DNA from: Tetragonia tetragonoides
Lineage: Eukaryota > Streptophyta > Magnoliopsida > Caryophyllales > Aizoaceae
DNA length: 64,000 nucleotides
Direction: 5' to 3'
Assembly: GCA_038025085.1 (NCBI GenBank)
Contig: CM076147.1
Span: 44,166,766 to 44,230,765 of the forward strand
Within the stretch, counting starts at the first letter, position 1. Every line of letters begins with the position of its first letter. Below the pieces are notes generated by a model, which saw nothing but the letters and a program-made list of their open reading frames with translations, searched no databases and was not told the DNA's origin. The position numbers were made by a program, and so were the translations under genes. This document shows, piece after piece, positions 11,384 through 21,878 of the stretch.

Positions 11384-11600
11384 CTTGCACTCATCATATA
11401 TATTCGAAGAATTCTTTTTTTGGGTGTCAAAGACGGAAAGAGGGTATCGTATGATTCGTATCATATTCAAGAAAAATTAAAGGAAGAAAAATGGTCTTTA
11501 AGTTTAATAACAAATCAAAGCATTGTTGATTCGTTGGGTGTGTATACATTATACTTTGAAAGCCATTTTTAGTATTTTTAAATGCTATTTTTATGTTACA
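10571..11600. other. Intergenic, simple repeats
   Basis: No supported gene. A T-run sits at about 10858-10874 and a (TC)n tract at about 11351-11382. Short frames here are composition-driven. Confidence 0.4.
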
Positions 11601-11837
11601 CTCTGTTTAGTGCAGTTGGTAAGCCATATTTAACCACTCTTCACTAGAGCTCCAAACTTTAGCTCGTTCTTATTTTCTCTCTCCAGCCTTTAGCGGGTAA
11701 GCTCCATTTTCTCTTTCTCCCCTTTTTTTTTTTAATTTTTTTTTTTATTGTTTAAGTATATTACTTGTTGCATATCTACTGCTTGTATTCCATGGAAGTT
11801 CCTGAAGAAATATAGCCGATTGTGTGACAATTATCAT

Positions 11838-11876
<39 letters not shown>

Positions 11877-12455
11877 GTCTGATTTTAATTCCAAAGATTA
11901 TTGCAAGATGGTAAATTGTGGTACAAATTTCATTTTCTGTGATTCTGTATTATTAGACCCAAATTATGGGACCAATAAACTCGATCTATACTAGTTTCAG
12001 ATATGTAAGTGTTGCTGGTGAATATAGTTAATTAGATTGTGGCATGATGCAAAAGTTAGCTAGCTTAGCTGGTAAAGTCTCTCGATTTGGTACCAAACAC
12101 CTGAAATGTAAGGTTTACGATCACCAAAATATTGGTTGGCCAGTTCTGTGCACATGATTTTGGCCTTAAAAATGACATTGATGCCTAACCCTTTCTAGGA
12201 ATTGTTTGAGCTTAAGCTATTCTTGTCAATAGTACAAGTAAGATGAAGTTATAGAATGATAATGTAATCAATTATTTACTAAAACTATATGTGGTTACTA
12301 TACAAGATTACAAATTGTAATGGTTTCTGAGTAAGAATTTTGGTTGTTTTTGTTTTTCATACTGGAATAGCTCTGTGCAGGGAACGGGGACTGAATCCTA
12401 GTTTTCGCGCTTTGAGTAGATGATCTAGGAGGTTTCTTGACTTTGGCTTGAGCAG

Positions 12456-13658
12456 ATGGTGAATCACAACAATTTGAAGGAGTCTGTCCTACCAGGGTCC
12501 TTATTAGATCCTTCACATGAACGCCGTCAGAAAGATGTTGTTAAGAGGAGATTTCGCAAGTGTAGAAGTGCCCCTGTCATAGATCTTATGCCTAAAGAAC
12601 CCAATGGTGGTGCTAGTTCTACTCAAAGTTCTGAATCCCTGCTATTGCGAAAAGTGCATCCGAGTTTCAGGAAAATAGCCGCGTTCTTGTCTATTTACGT
12701 GGGGATTGGTGTTCTAGTCTTTTATGCAATCAGGCATCAGATTGGTGGTAATAAGACTAATGCTGTAGTTGATGCTTTTTATTTCTGTCTGGTCACCATG
12801 ACTGCAGTCGGATATGGAGACCTCCTTCCGAAGAGTGACCTTGCAAAGCTCCTTTGTTGTGTTTTTGTCTTCTTGGGGATGGCATTAGTGGGACTAATTC
12901 TTATCGAGGGAGCAGATTACCTTGTGGACAAACAGGAAGCATTGATTGTCAAAGCATTGAAGATGTCTAAACAACAAAGTCCATGTGACATTATGAAGGA
13001 AATGGATACGAAGAAACCAAGATTTTATAAGCTTGTCTTGGTCCTTATAATTGTATTGATACTTATGGTTGCTGGAATCCTCCTCCTTATTTTCGGTGAG
13101 AAGTTGGATTTTGTTGATGCATTTTACTGCGTTTGTGCTACAATGACATCCCTGGGTTATGTAGATCGTTGTTTCTCGAGTATGGGAGCCCGGATATTCG
13201 CTGTTTTCTGGATCCTGATTAGCACTATATGCTTAGCTCAGTTTTTTCTTTCTATTGCTGAACTGAACACTGAGAGGAGACAAAGTGCCGTGCTAAAACG
13301 TGTCCTTACTCGACCAGTCACTAATCAGGATCTAGAGGCAGCTGATATCAACGATGATGGATCCGTTGAGTAAGTGCTCTTGATTCTTTCACTTGCTGTG
13401 CTCTTGATTCTTTCACTTGCAGGATCACTAACTTCTTTACTACGCGCTGTTGATTCTTTCACTTGCAGTGTTGCTGAGTTTGCTTTGTATAAGCTCAAAG
13501 AGATGGGAAAAGTTACTCAGGAAGATATGTTACTCATAATGGAAGAATTTCAAGAACTGGATGTTGATCAATCAGGAACGTTGTCTTTGTGTGACATAAC
13601 ACTAGCTCAATCATCTCCACAAGCTACACAACTAACTTCTATCCCAGAGAGACCTTGA
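12456..13658 (+). CDS. Two-pore K+ channel, TPK1-like, copy 1 (altered second filter)
   Basis: Exons 12456-13369 and 13469-13658 (phase 2 join) encode 367 residues, the usual length for plant TPK1. Family role: Ca2+-regulated K+ release across the vacuolar membrane. Visible in order: basic N-terminus with RKCRSAP (Ser38); TM1; first pore TMTAVGYGD (G119-D122); TM2; TM3; second pore TMTSLGYVD (G234-D237); TM4; a DLE diacidic motif; two C-terminal EF hands (DINDDGSVD across the splice site, and DVDQSGTLSLCD). The second filter has Val where Gly is almost invariant. The 14-3-3 site of the family (RSxSxP) is weakened to KCRSAP. A 5' UTR exon probably ends near 11696 at AGCGG/GTAAGC, with a leader intron to about 12380. 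A tandem paralogue follows 1.4 kb downstream. Confidence 0.92.
13370..13468 (+). other. TPK copy 1 intron with repeated 3' splice-site sequence
   Basis: The 99 bp intron contains three near-copies of TTGATTCTTTCACTTGC. The second is followed by AG at 13422-13423 and the third by the AG (13467-13468) that keeps the EF-hand frame. An upstream AG in the same context could give an alternative acceptor. Confidence 0.6.
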
Positions 13659-13807
13659 CAGCATGTATAGTTGTGAAAGTATTAAGGCTTCAGTTCACTG
13701 CGCGTACATCTCCACAAGCTACACAACTAACTTCTATCCCAGAGAGATCTTGACAGCATGTATAGTCGTTGTGAAAGTATTAAGGCTTCAGTTCACTGCG
13801 CGTACAT
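13612..13807 (+). repeat. ~97 bp tandem duplication across the TPK copy 1 stop codon
   Basis: The segment from CATCTCCACAAGCTACACAA through the stop codon to CACTGCGCGTACA is repeated in tandem (about 13612-13708 and 13709-13807). The second copy lies in the 3' UTR and is not translated. TPK copy 2 has only one version. Confidence 0.85.
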
Positions 13808-15089
13808 TTCTTCGCGTAAGCAAGATTGTCCCATTATAGAAGCTTCTGATGCCCATGTAGGATCAGATTGTTGGCTTGTTTTACAGAATGAATTATAGAA
13901 GCTCGAATATTATCGAGAAATTTGTCGATGAGATTCTAATTGCTTCATATTTCTTAGCTTCTGTTAACTGCTATATTCATTTTGGTAGTGAAAAAAATTG
14001 TAAGAGAAATGATCCGGTTCATTTGACTTACCAAGAATTCAAAATTGTCTACAGTATAACAGTAAGAGTGTAAGACCACTTTATTTGTACGAATAATAAC
14101 CTTTTTTTGATTTTACCTTCTCTATCAACCTTTAATAAAATTGAGCAATTCATAGGATAAAAGAAAATAGATTTATTTTTTCTTTCCCTTCAAACAATAT
14201 CAACTATGTTAATTACCAACCACTAACTGATCTCAGAAATCATGAATGTGGGTAGGTGCCTGGGTGGTACACTGGGTTCTGGATGATCAGGACCACAACT
14301 GACTTGGTCATCCTTGTTTACAGGGATACATGCTATTGCTAGTTTATGTGGATATGGATTTCCTCAGAGACTTTGAGCACGTTTTGTTTTTCTCTGCATT
14401 TTTCACTCTCAGTCTCTACTGGGGTAAGTTCCACTCTCTCTCTCTCTCTCTCCCTCTCTCTCTCTCTCCTTTTTTTTTTTCCTCTACTGTTTTTATTTCA
14501 TGGAAATTCTTGAAGAAATTTAGGAAATTTTTGGCAATTAGTATAATGATTATTGTGAATTCTATTTGCTGCTGATTTTGATTCCAAATTTTGCCAGATA
14601 TTATGTACTCTATATTTCTTTATTAGACCTTCAAGCTGACATGAAAAGGGGAGAGGAGAAGACTTTTAATTTCAACTTTTAAATTCCAGAAGAATGAATG
14701 AGTTCTACTCTTTTCTATGCTCTAATAAATTCCTGTAGAAGTAATTTATGGAGAAATTGAAATATTCTGATATTAACTGTGTCATGTGTTTTTTATTGTG
14801 TATAGTGTTTGAGCTCAGAATTAGGGAAATTTCGGTTCTAACCATAGAAATAGGGAAATTTTTATGCTTGAGTTTAAATCTGGCAAAGTTGTGTTTGTGT
14901 GTTTATCATACAAAGCTGTTAACTTTCTGTGACAATATTTGTTATTAATTCTTTCACCTCAACAAAAGGAAAAAAAAAGAGAGGTTATTCTTTCATTCTG
15001 GAATAGCTTTGTGTAGGGATGGGAGTTTGAATCCCAGTCTTAATGCTTTGTAGGTGATCTAGAAAGTTTATGGACTTTCGCTTGAATTG
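13808..15089 (+). other. Intergenic and 5' leader of TPK copy 2
   Basis: The segment ends as a duplicated version of the copy 1 leader: ACTGGGGTAAGTTCC near 14420 matches the copy 1 leader donor, a (TC)n tract follows at 14429-14468, and TTTGTGTAGGGATGG near 15010 matches the copy 1 leader acceptor. This shows that the duplication took in promoter-proximal sequence and the 5' UTR intron. Nothing else is recognised in 13808-14330. Confidence 0.5.
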
Positions 15090-16316
15090 ATGGAGAATCA
15101 GAACAATTTGAAGAAATCCCTCCTAGGGAGTTCCTTAGATCCTTCACATGAACACCAACAGAAAGATGTTGTCAACAGACGAAGATTTCGCCGCTCTAGG
15201 AGTGCCCCTCTCGTGGATCATATACCTGGAGAAGCAAAAGATGTTGCTCAAAGTACTGAATCTCTATCGAGAAGTCTGCATCCGAGCTTTACAAAAATAG
15301 CTGCATTCTTGTCCATTTACCTGGGTGTCGGTGTTATAGTCTTTTATGCAGTCAGACATCAGATCAGTGGTAAAAAGACAAATGATATAGTTGATGCTCT
15401 CTATTTCTGTCTGGTCACCATGACTTCGGTTGGATATGGAGACCTTGTTCCAGAGACTGACCTTGCAAAGCTCCTAGCTTGTGCCTTTGTCTTCTCGGGG
15501 ATGGCATTATTGGGCTTGGTTCTTAGCAAGGGAGCAGATTACCTTGTTGAGAAGCAGGAAGCATTGATGGTTAGAGCATTGCATATGCGAAAGAAACTAG
15601 GTCCAAGTGACATTATGAAGGAAATTGAAACAAACAAAACAAAATATAAGTTTGTCTTGGTCCTAATGTTTCTGTTAATACTCATGACTAGTGGAACAAT
15701 CTTCCTTTATTTGGTTGAGAAGTTGGATCTCATTGACGCATTTTACTGCGTCTGTGCTACCATTACGAGCCTGGGTTATAATGATCGCAGTTTCTCGACT
15801 GAGGGAGGCCGGATATTTGCAGTTTTCTGGATTCTGATAAGCACCATATGTTTAGCACAGTTTTTCCTTTGTGTTGCTGAACTGAACACTGAAAAGAGAC
15901 AAAGTGACCTGATCAAACGTGTCCTTACTCGACCAGTCACTAATTGGGATCTAGAGGCAGCTGATATCAACGATGATGGAGCCGTTGAGTAAGTGTATAA
16001 TTGATGGTTCTTCTCCACCCCACTTTCAATTCTCATGTAGGAGTTGTCATTATTTTGGTTGTGTAAATTAAGTTTAGTGATTCTATTAACTTGGTCATTC
16101 TGTGTTCTTGATTAATTCACTTGCAGTGCTGCTGAGTTTGCTTTATATAAGCTCAAAGAGATGGGAAAAATCACTCAAGAAGATATTTTGCTTGTGATGG
16201 AAGAATTCCAAGAACTGGATGTTGATCAATCAGGAACCCTGTCCTTGTGTGATATAACACTAGCTCAATCATCTCCACAAGCTACACAACGAATTTCTGA
16301 TAGGGAGAGACCATGA
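15090..16316 (+). CDS. Two-pore K+ channel, TPK1-like, copy 2 (altered second filter)
   Basis: Exons 15090-15988 and 16127-16316 (phase 2) encode 362 residues. The start is the ATG at 15090. Layout as in copy 1: N-terminal RRFRRSRSAP, an intact 14-3-3 mode-I site with Ser38; first pore TMTSVGYGD (G115-D118); second pore TITSLGYND (G229-D232); DLE motif; two EF hands (DINDDGAVD and DVDQSGTLSLCD). The third filter position of pore two is Asn where the family has Gly, a different change from the Val in copy 1 at the same site. Otherwise the frame is intact and all structural parts are present, so this is not simple decay. It likely acts as a tonoplast cation channel; its ion selectivity cannot be assumed from the family. 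Confidence 0.92.
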
Positions 16317-16650
16317 CATGTACAGTTGTGAAGATATTGAGGTTTCAATGTGTGTACATTTCTCAAAATTGTTTCCCATTGGTGTAAAGTCATTTGATGT
16401 CTGAATACATTTACTGTTGTTCTTTGAGCAGAGTTATGAAGGTTTCTCTTGGACTAATATTTTGCTGTTGGCCATTCTTCTAATCATGCGTCTGATACAC
16501 ATTTAGGATACACATTTTTACAGCTTAGATGTCAGCTTCATGATATATTGATATGCATGCTTCCAAGTACCTTTTATCAGTTGGGGACTAGTCCAGTTTA
16601 GGGGAATACAAATAGAAGGGATAAAAATGATACATAAGGGGAAGTAGTGG
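16317..16650. other. 3' flank of TPK copy 2
   Basis: Likely 3' UTR followed by a short spacer up to the first satellite monomer; nothing else recognised. Confidence 0.5.
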
Positions 16651-19600
16651 CTTTGTTTGGCTTTTTGGGATTCTGGGAGGGACATCCAGATCCCCGAACT
16701 TCAAAGCAACCCCGAGGGCCTCCCATGTCCCCAAGGGGCGTTCCGTGCGATGTGGTGTGAAAAAATCCACCTTCGTTTCGGGGCCTCTCGGAAGCCCAAA
16801 AAAAGTGGATTATAGCCTTCGTTTTCGGCTTCCCGGGTGTCATTTTTTCCCCAACTTCTCTGCGAGGTCTATCATGACCCAGGAGTACCCTCAGTGCCCT
16901 AGGAGGGACATACAAATCCTGGAACTTCGATATCACCCATGCCTGGCTCTTACACCAGTGTCCCGTAAAACGCCCTTCCAAGCCTATTAGGGATCGGATA
17001 AGCGACCCCGAGGGCCTCCCATGTCCCCTAGGGGTGTTCAGTGCGATGTGGTGCGAAGATATCCACCTTCGTTCAAGGGCCTCCCGGAAGCCCAAAAAAC
17101 GTGGATTTTAGCCTTCGTTTTCGGCTTCCCAGGCCCCGGTTATCATTTTTGCCCAAGCATCTCCGAGGGGTCTATCACGACTCTAGAGGACAGTCGGTGC
17201 CCCGAAAGGGACATTCGGATCCTTGAACTTCGATATCCCTCATTCCTTTGGTGTTGCGGCTCTTACACCAGTGTTCCGTAAAACGCCCTTCCAAGCCTAT
17301 CAGGGACCGGATAAGCGACCCCGAGCGCCTCCCATGTCCCCTAAGGGTGTTCCGTGCGATGTGGTGTGAAAATATCCACCGTCGTTCAGGGGCCTACCGG
17401 AAACCCAAAAAACGTGGATTATAGCCTTCGTTTTCGGCTTCCCGGGGCCCGGGTGTCATTTTTTTCCAAACTTCTCTGGGAGGTTTACAATGACCCTAAA
17501 GTACCCTCGGTGCCCCGGGAGGGACATAGGTATCCCCGAACTTTGATATCACCCATGCTTTAGATGTTTTGGCTCTTACACCAGTGTCCCGTAAAACGCC
17601 TTCCAAGCCTAACAGAGACCGGATAAGCGACCCCGAGGGTCTCTCATGTCCTCTAGGGGTATTCCGTGCGATGTGGTATGCGAAAATATCCACCTTCGTT
17701 CCGGGGCCTCTCGGAAGCCCAACAAACGTGGATTAAAACCTTCGTTTTCGGCTTCCCGAGGCCTGGGTATCATTTTTTCCCAAACTTCTCTGGGAGGTCT
17801 ATCATAACCCTAGAGGTAACCTTGGTTCCCCGGGAGGGACATACAGATCCCCGAACTTCGATATCAACCATGCCTTTGGTGTTTTGGCTCTTACAGAAGT
17901 GTCCCATAAAACGCCCTTCCAATAAGCCTATAAGGACTGTATAAGTGACCTCGAGGGCAACCCATGTCTTCTACGAGTGTTCAGTGCGATGTGGCGCAAA
18001 AATATCCACATTTGTTCCAGGGCCTCCCGAAAGCCCAAAAAACGTGGATTTTAGCCTTTTTTTTTTCAGCTTCTCGAGCCTTGGGTGTCATTTTTGCCCA
18101 AGCTTCTCCGGGAGGTCTATCACGACCCTCGACGACCCTCGTTGCCTCGAGAGGGACATACGGATCCCCGAACTTTGATATACCTCATTCCTTTGGTGTT
18201 ACGACTCTTACACCAGTGTCCCGTAAAACACCCTTCCAAGCCTATCAGGGACCGGATAAGCGACCTCGAGGGCCTCCCATGTCCCCTAGGGGTGTTCCGT
18301 GCAATGTGGTGTGAAAATATCCACCTTCAATCCAGGGCCTCCCGGAAGCCCAAAAAACGTGGATTATAGCCTTCGTTTTCGGCTTCCCGAGGCCCGGGTG
18401 TCATTTTTTCCCAAACTTCTCTGGGAGGTCTACAATGACCCTAGAGTGCCCTCGGTGTCCCGGGAGGGACATACAGATCCCCGAACTTTGATATCACCCA
18501 TGCTTGTGGTGTTTTGGCTATTACACTAGTGTCCCGTAAAACGCTCTTCCAAGACTATCAGGAACCGGATAAGCGACTCCGAGGGCATGCCATGTCCTCT
18601 AGGGGTGATCCGTGCGATGTGGTGCGAAAATATCCACCTTCGTTCCGGGACCTCTCGGAAGCCCAAAAAACGTGGATTATATCCTTCGTTTTCGGCTTCC
18701 CGGGCCCGGGTGTCATTTTTTCCCAAACTGCTCTGGGAGATCTATCATGACCCTAGAGGTACCCTCGGTGCCACGGGAGTGACATACAGATCCCCAAACT
18801 TCGATATCAACCTATGCCTTTGGTGTTTTGGCTCTTACACCAGTGTCCCGTAAAACACCATTCCAAGCATAACAGGGACTGGATAAGCCTCTAAGGGCGT
18901 TCCGTGCGATGTGGTGCGAAAATACCACCTTCGTTCCATGGCCTCTCGGAAGCCCAAAAAACGTGGATTATACCCTTCGTTTTTGGCTTCTCGGGGCCCG
19001 AGTGTCATTTTTTCCCAAACTTCTCTGGGAAGTCTACAATGACCATAGAGTACCCTCGGTGCCCCGGCACGGACATACGGATCCCCGAACTTCAATATCA
19101 CCCATGCCTTTGGTGTTTTGGCTCTTACACCAGTGTCCCGTAAAACGTCCTTCCAAGCCTATCAGGGACCGGATAAGCAACCCCGAGGGCCTTTCATGTC
19201 CTCTAAGGATGTTCCATGCGTTGTGGTGCGAAAATATCCACCTTCGTCCCAAGGCCTCTCGGAATCCCAAGAAACGTGGATTATAACCTTTGTTTTCGGC
19301 TTTCCATGGCCCGGGTGTCATTTTTTTCCCAAACTTCTCTGGGAGGTGTATCATGAGCCTAGAGTACCCTCGGTGCCCCGGGAGGGACATACAAATCCCC
19401 GAACTTTGATATCACCCATGCCTTTGGTGTTTTGGCTCTTACACCAGTGTCCCGTAAAACGCCCTCTCAAGCCTATCAGGGACCAGATAAGTGACCCCGA
19501 GGGCCTCCAATGTCCTCTAGGGGTGTTCTGCGCAATGTGATGCGAAAATATCCACCTTCGTTCGGGGGCCTCCCGAAAGCCCAGAAAACGTGGATTATAT

Positions 19601-21486
19601 AACCTTCGTTTTCGGCTTCCCGGAGCTCGGGTGTCGTTTTCTCCCAAACTTCTCTGGGAGGTCTATCATGACCCTAGAGTACCCTTGGTGCCCCGTGAAG
19701 GACATACAAATCCCCGAACTTCGATATCACCCATGCCTTTGGTGTTTTGGCTCTTATACTAGTGTCCAGTAAAACGCCCTTCCAAGCCTATCAGAGAGCG
19801 GATAAGCGACCACGAAGGCCTCCCATGTCCCCTAGGGGTGTTCCATGCGATGTGGTGTGAAAATATCCACCTTCGTTCCGGGACCTCCCGGAAGCCCAAA
19901 AAACATAATTATAGCCTTGGTTTTCGGCTTCCCGGGGCCCGGGTGTCATTTTTTCCCAAACTTCTGTGGGAGGTCTACATTGACCCTAGAGTACCCTTGG
20001 TGCCCCGGTAGGGACATACGGATCCCCGAACTTTGATCTCACCCATGCCTTTGGTATTTTGGCTCTTACACCAGTGTCCCGTAAAACGCCCTTTCAAGCC
20101 TATCAGGGACCGGATAAGCGACCCCGATGGCCTCGCATATCCCCTAGCTGTGTTCCGTGCGATGTGCTGTGAAAATATCCACCTTCGTTCCGGGGCCTCC
20201 CGAAAGCCCAAAAAACCTGGATTATAGCCTTCGTTTACGACTTCACGAGGTCGGGTGTCATTTTTTCCCAAACTTTTCTGGGATGTCTACAATGACCCTA
20301 GAGTACCCTCGGTGCCTCGGGAGGGACATACGGATCCCCGAATTCAATATCACCCATGCGTTTGGTGTTTTGGCTCTTACACCATTGTCCCGTAAAACGC
20401 CATTCCAAGCCTATCAGAGACCGGATAAGCGACCGCGAGGGCCTCCCATGTCCTCTAGGAGTGTTCCGTACGATGTGGTTCGAAAATATCCACCTTCGTT
20501 CCGGGGCCTCCCGGAAGCCCAAAAAACGTGGATTAACCTTCGTTTTCGGCTTCCTGGGGTCCGGGTGTCATTTTTTGGCAAACTTCTCTCGGAGGTCTAT
20601 CATGACCCTAGAGTACCCTCGGTGCCCCGAGTGGGACATACGGATCCCCGAACTTCGATATCACCCATGCCTTTGGTGTTTTGGCTTTTACACTAGTGTC
20701 TCGTAAACACCCTTTCAAGCCTTTTAGGTACCGGATAAGCGACCCCGAGGGTCTCTCATCATGTCCTTTAAGGGTGTTCCGTGCGATGTGGTGTGAAAAT
20801 ACCTTCTTCGTTCCGGGCCCCCGGAAGCCCAAAAAACGTGGATTATAGCCTTCATTTTCTGCTTCCCGGGCCCCGAGGGTCTGTTTGCCCAAACTTCTCC
20901 GTGGGTTCTATCACGACCCTAGAGGACCCTCGGTGCCCCGGGAGGGACATACGGATCCCCGAACTTTGATATCCCTCATTCCTTTGGTGTTACGCCTCTT
21001 ACACCAGTGTCACGTAAAACACCTTTCCAAACCTATCGGGGACCTGATAAGTGACCCTGAGGGCCTCCTATGTCCCCTAGGGGTGTTCTGTGAGATGTGG
21101 TGTGAAAATATCCACATTCGTTTCGCAGCCTCCCAAAAGCTCAAAAAACGTGGATTATAACCATCATTTTCAGCTATCCGGGGCCCGAGTGTCATTTTTG
21201 CCCAAACTTTTTCGGGGGGTCTATCATGATACTAGAGTCACCTCGGTGCCCCTGGAGGGACATTCGGTTCCACGAACTTCGATATTACCAATGCCTTTGG
21301 AATTTTGGCTCTTACATCAGTGTCCCGTAAAACGCCCTTCCTAGCCTATTAGGGACCGGATAAGTGATCACGAGGGCCTCACATGTCTTCTAGGCTGTTC
21401 TGTGTGATGTGGTGCGAAAATATCCACGTTCGTCCTGAGGTCTCCCAAAAGCCTAAAAAACGTGGATTATAGCCTTCGTTTTCGGC
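16651..21486 (+). repeat. Satellite array A, ~312 bp monomer, 16 units
   Basis: Head-to-tail monomers, each with GTGCGATGTGGTGTGAAAAT, ATCCACCTTCGTTCCGGGGC, AAAAAACGTGGATTATAGCC, TTCGTTTTCGGCTTCCCGGG and GGACCGGATAAGCGACC. The GCGATGTGG anchor recurs at 16747, 17043, 17356, 17667, 17985, 18301, 18613, 18906, 19219, 19532, 19847, 20159, 20470, 20783, 21092 and 21404, i.e. mostly every 311-316 bp. The first unit is truncated (16651-16730) and the last stops within TTCGTTTTCGGC. Monomers differ at scattered bases, so the array is not freshly amplified. ORFs of 60-180 codons across it are by-products. The same satellite recurs inverted at 29250-38035. Confidence 0.95.
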
Positions 21487-21878
21487 TATAATCCAAATGC
21501 ACAATAAAAGTTTATTTCTTTTGGTAAAAGAAATCGGTGAATGTCGGCTAGTCGCCCTGCATTTTTAAGGGGTAACTTTGTAAAAACACATTCGATCGCA
21601 TCAGATTCGCCACATCTCTTTGTCGTTCATCTCTCTGTCTCTTTCTATCTCTCTCTTCTTCCCAAGTTTGAAGTCTCACACACACAAATACACTATCAGA
21701 GCTTTCTAGGGTTAGGTCTCCCAATCTGGGTATCAAATTTGATTCTTAGTTGGTGGTTTCAATTCTGAGCAATACAAAATTTTAATTGGCATTAATTGAT
21801 TTGTAAGTGCTGTCGATTTGTATGTGTACTGGGCTTAATAGCCCTTCAATTAAAGAAATCGATGATCGTCACTGTTCA

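Noticed and set aside
16598..21344. Many overlapping ORFs of 60-179 codons on both strands
   Set aside because: All lie in tandem satellite monomers of about 312 bp; the same peptides recur per unit and shift frames freely between units.
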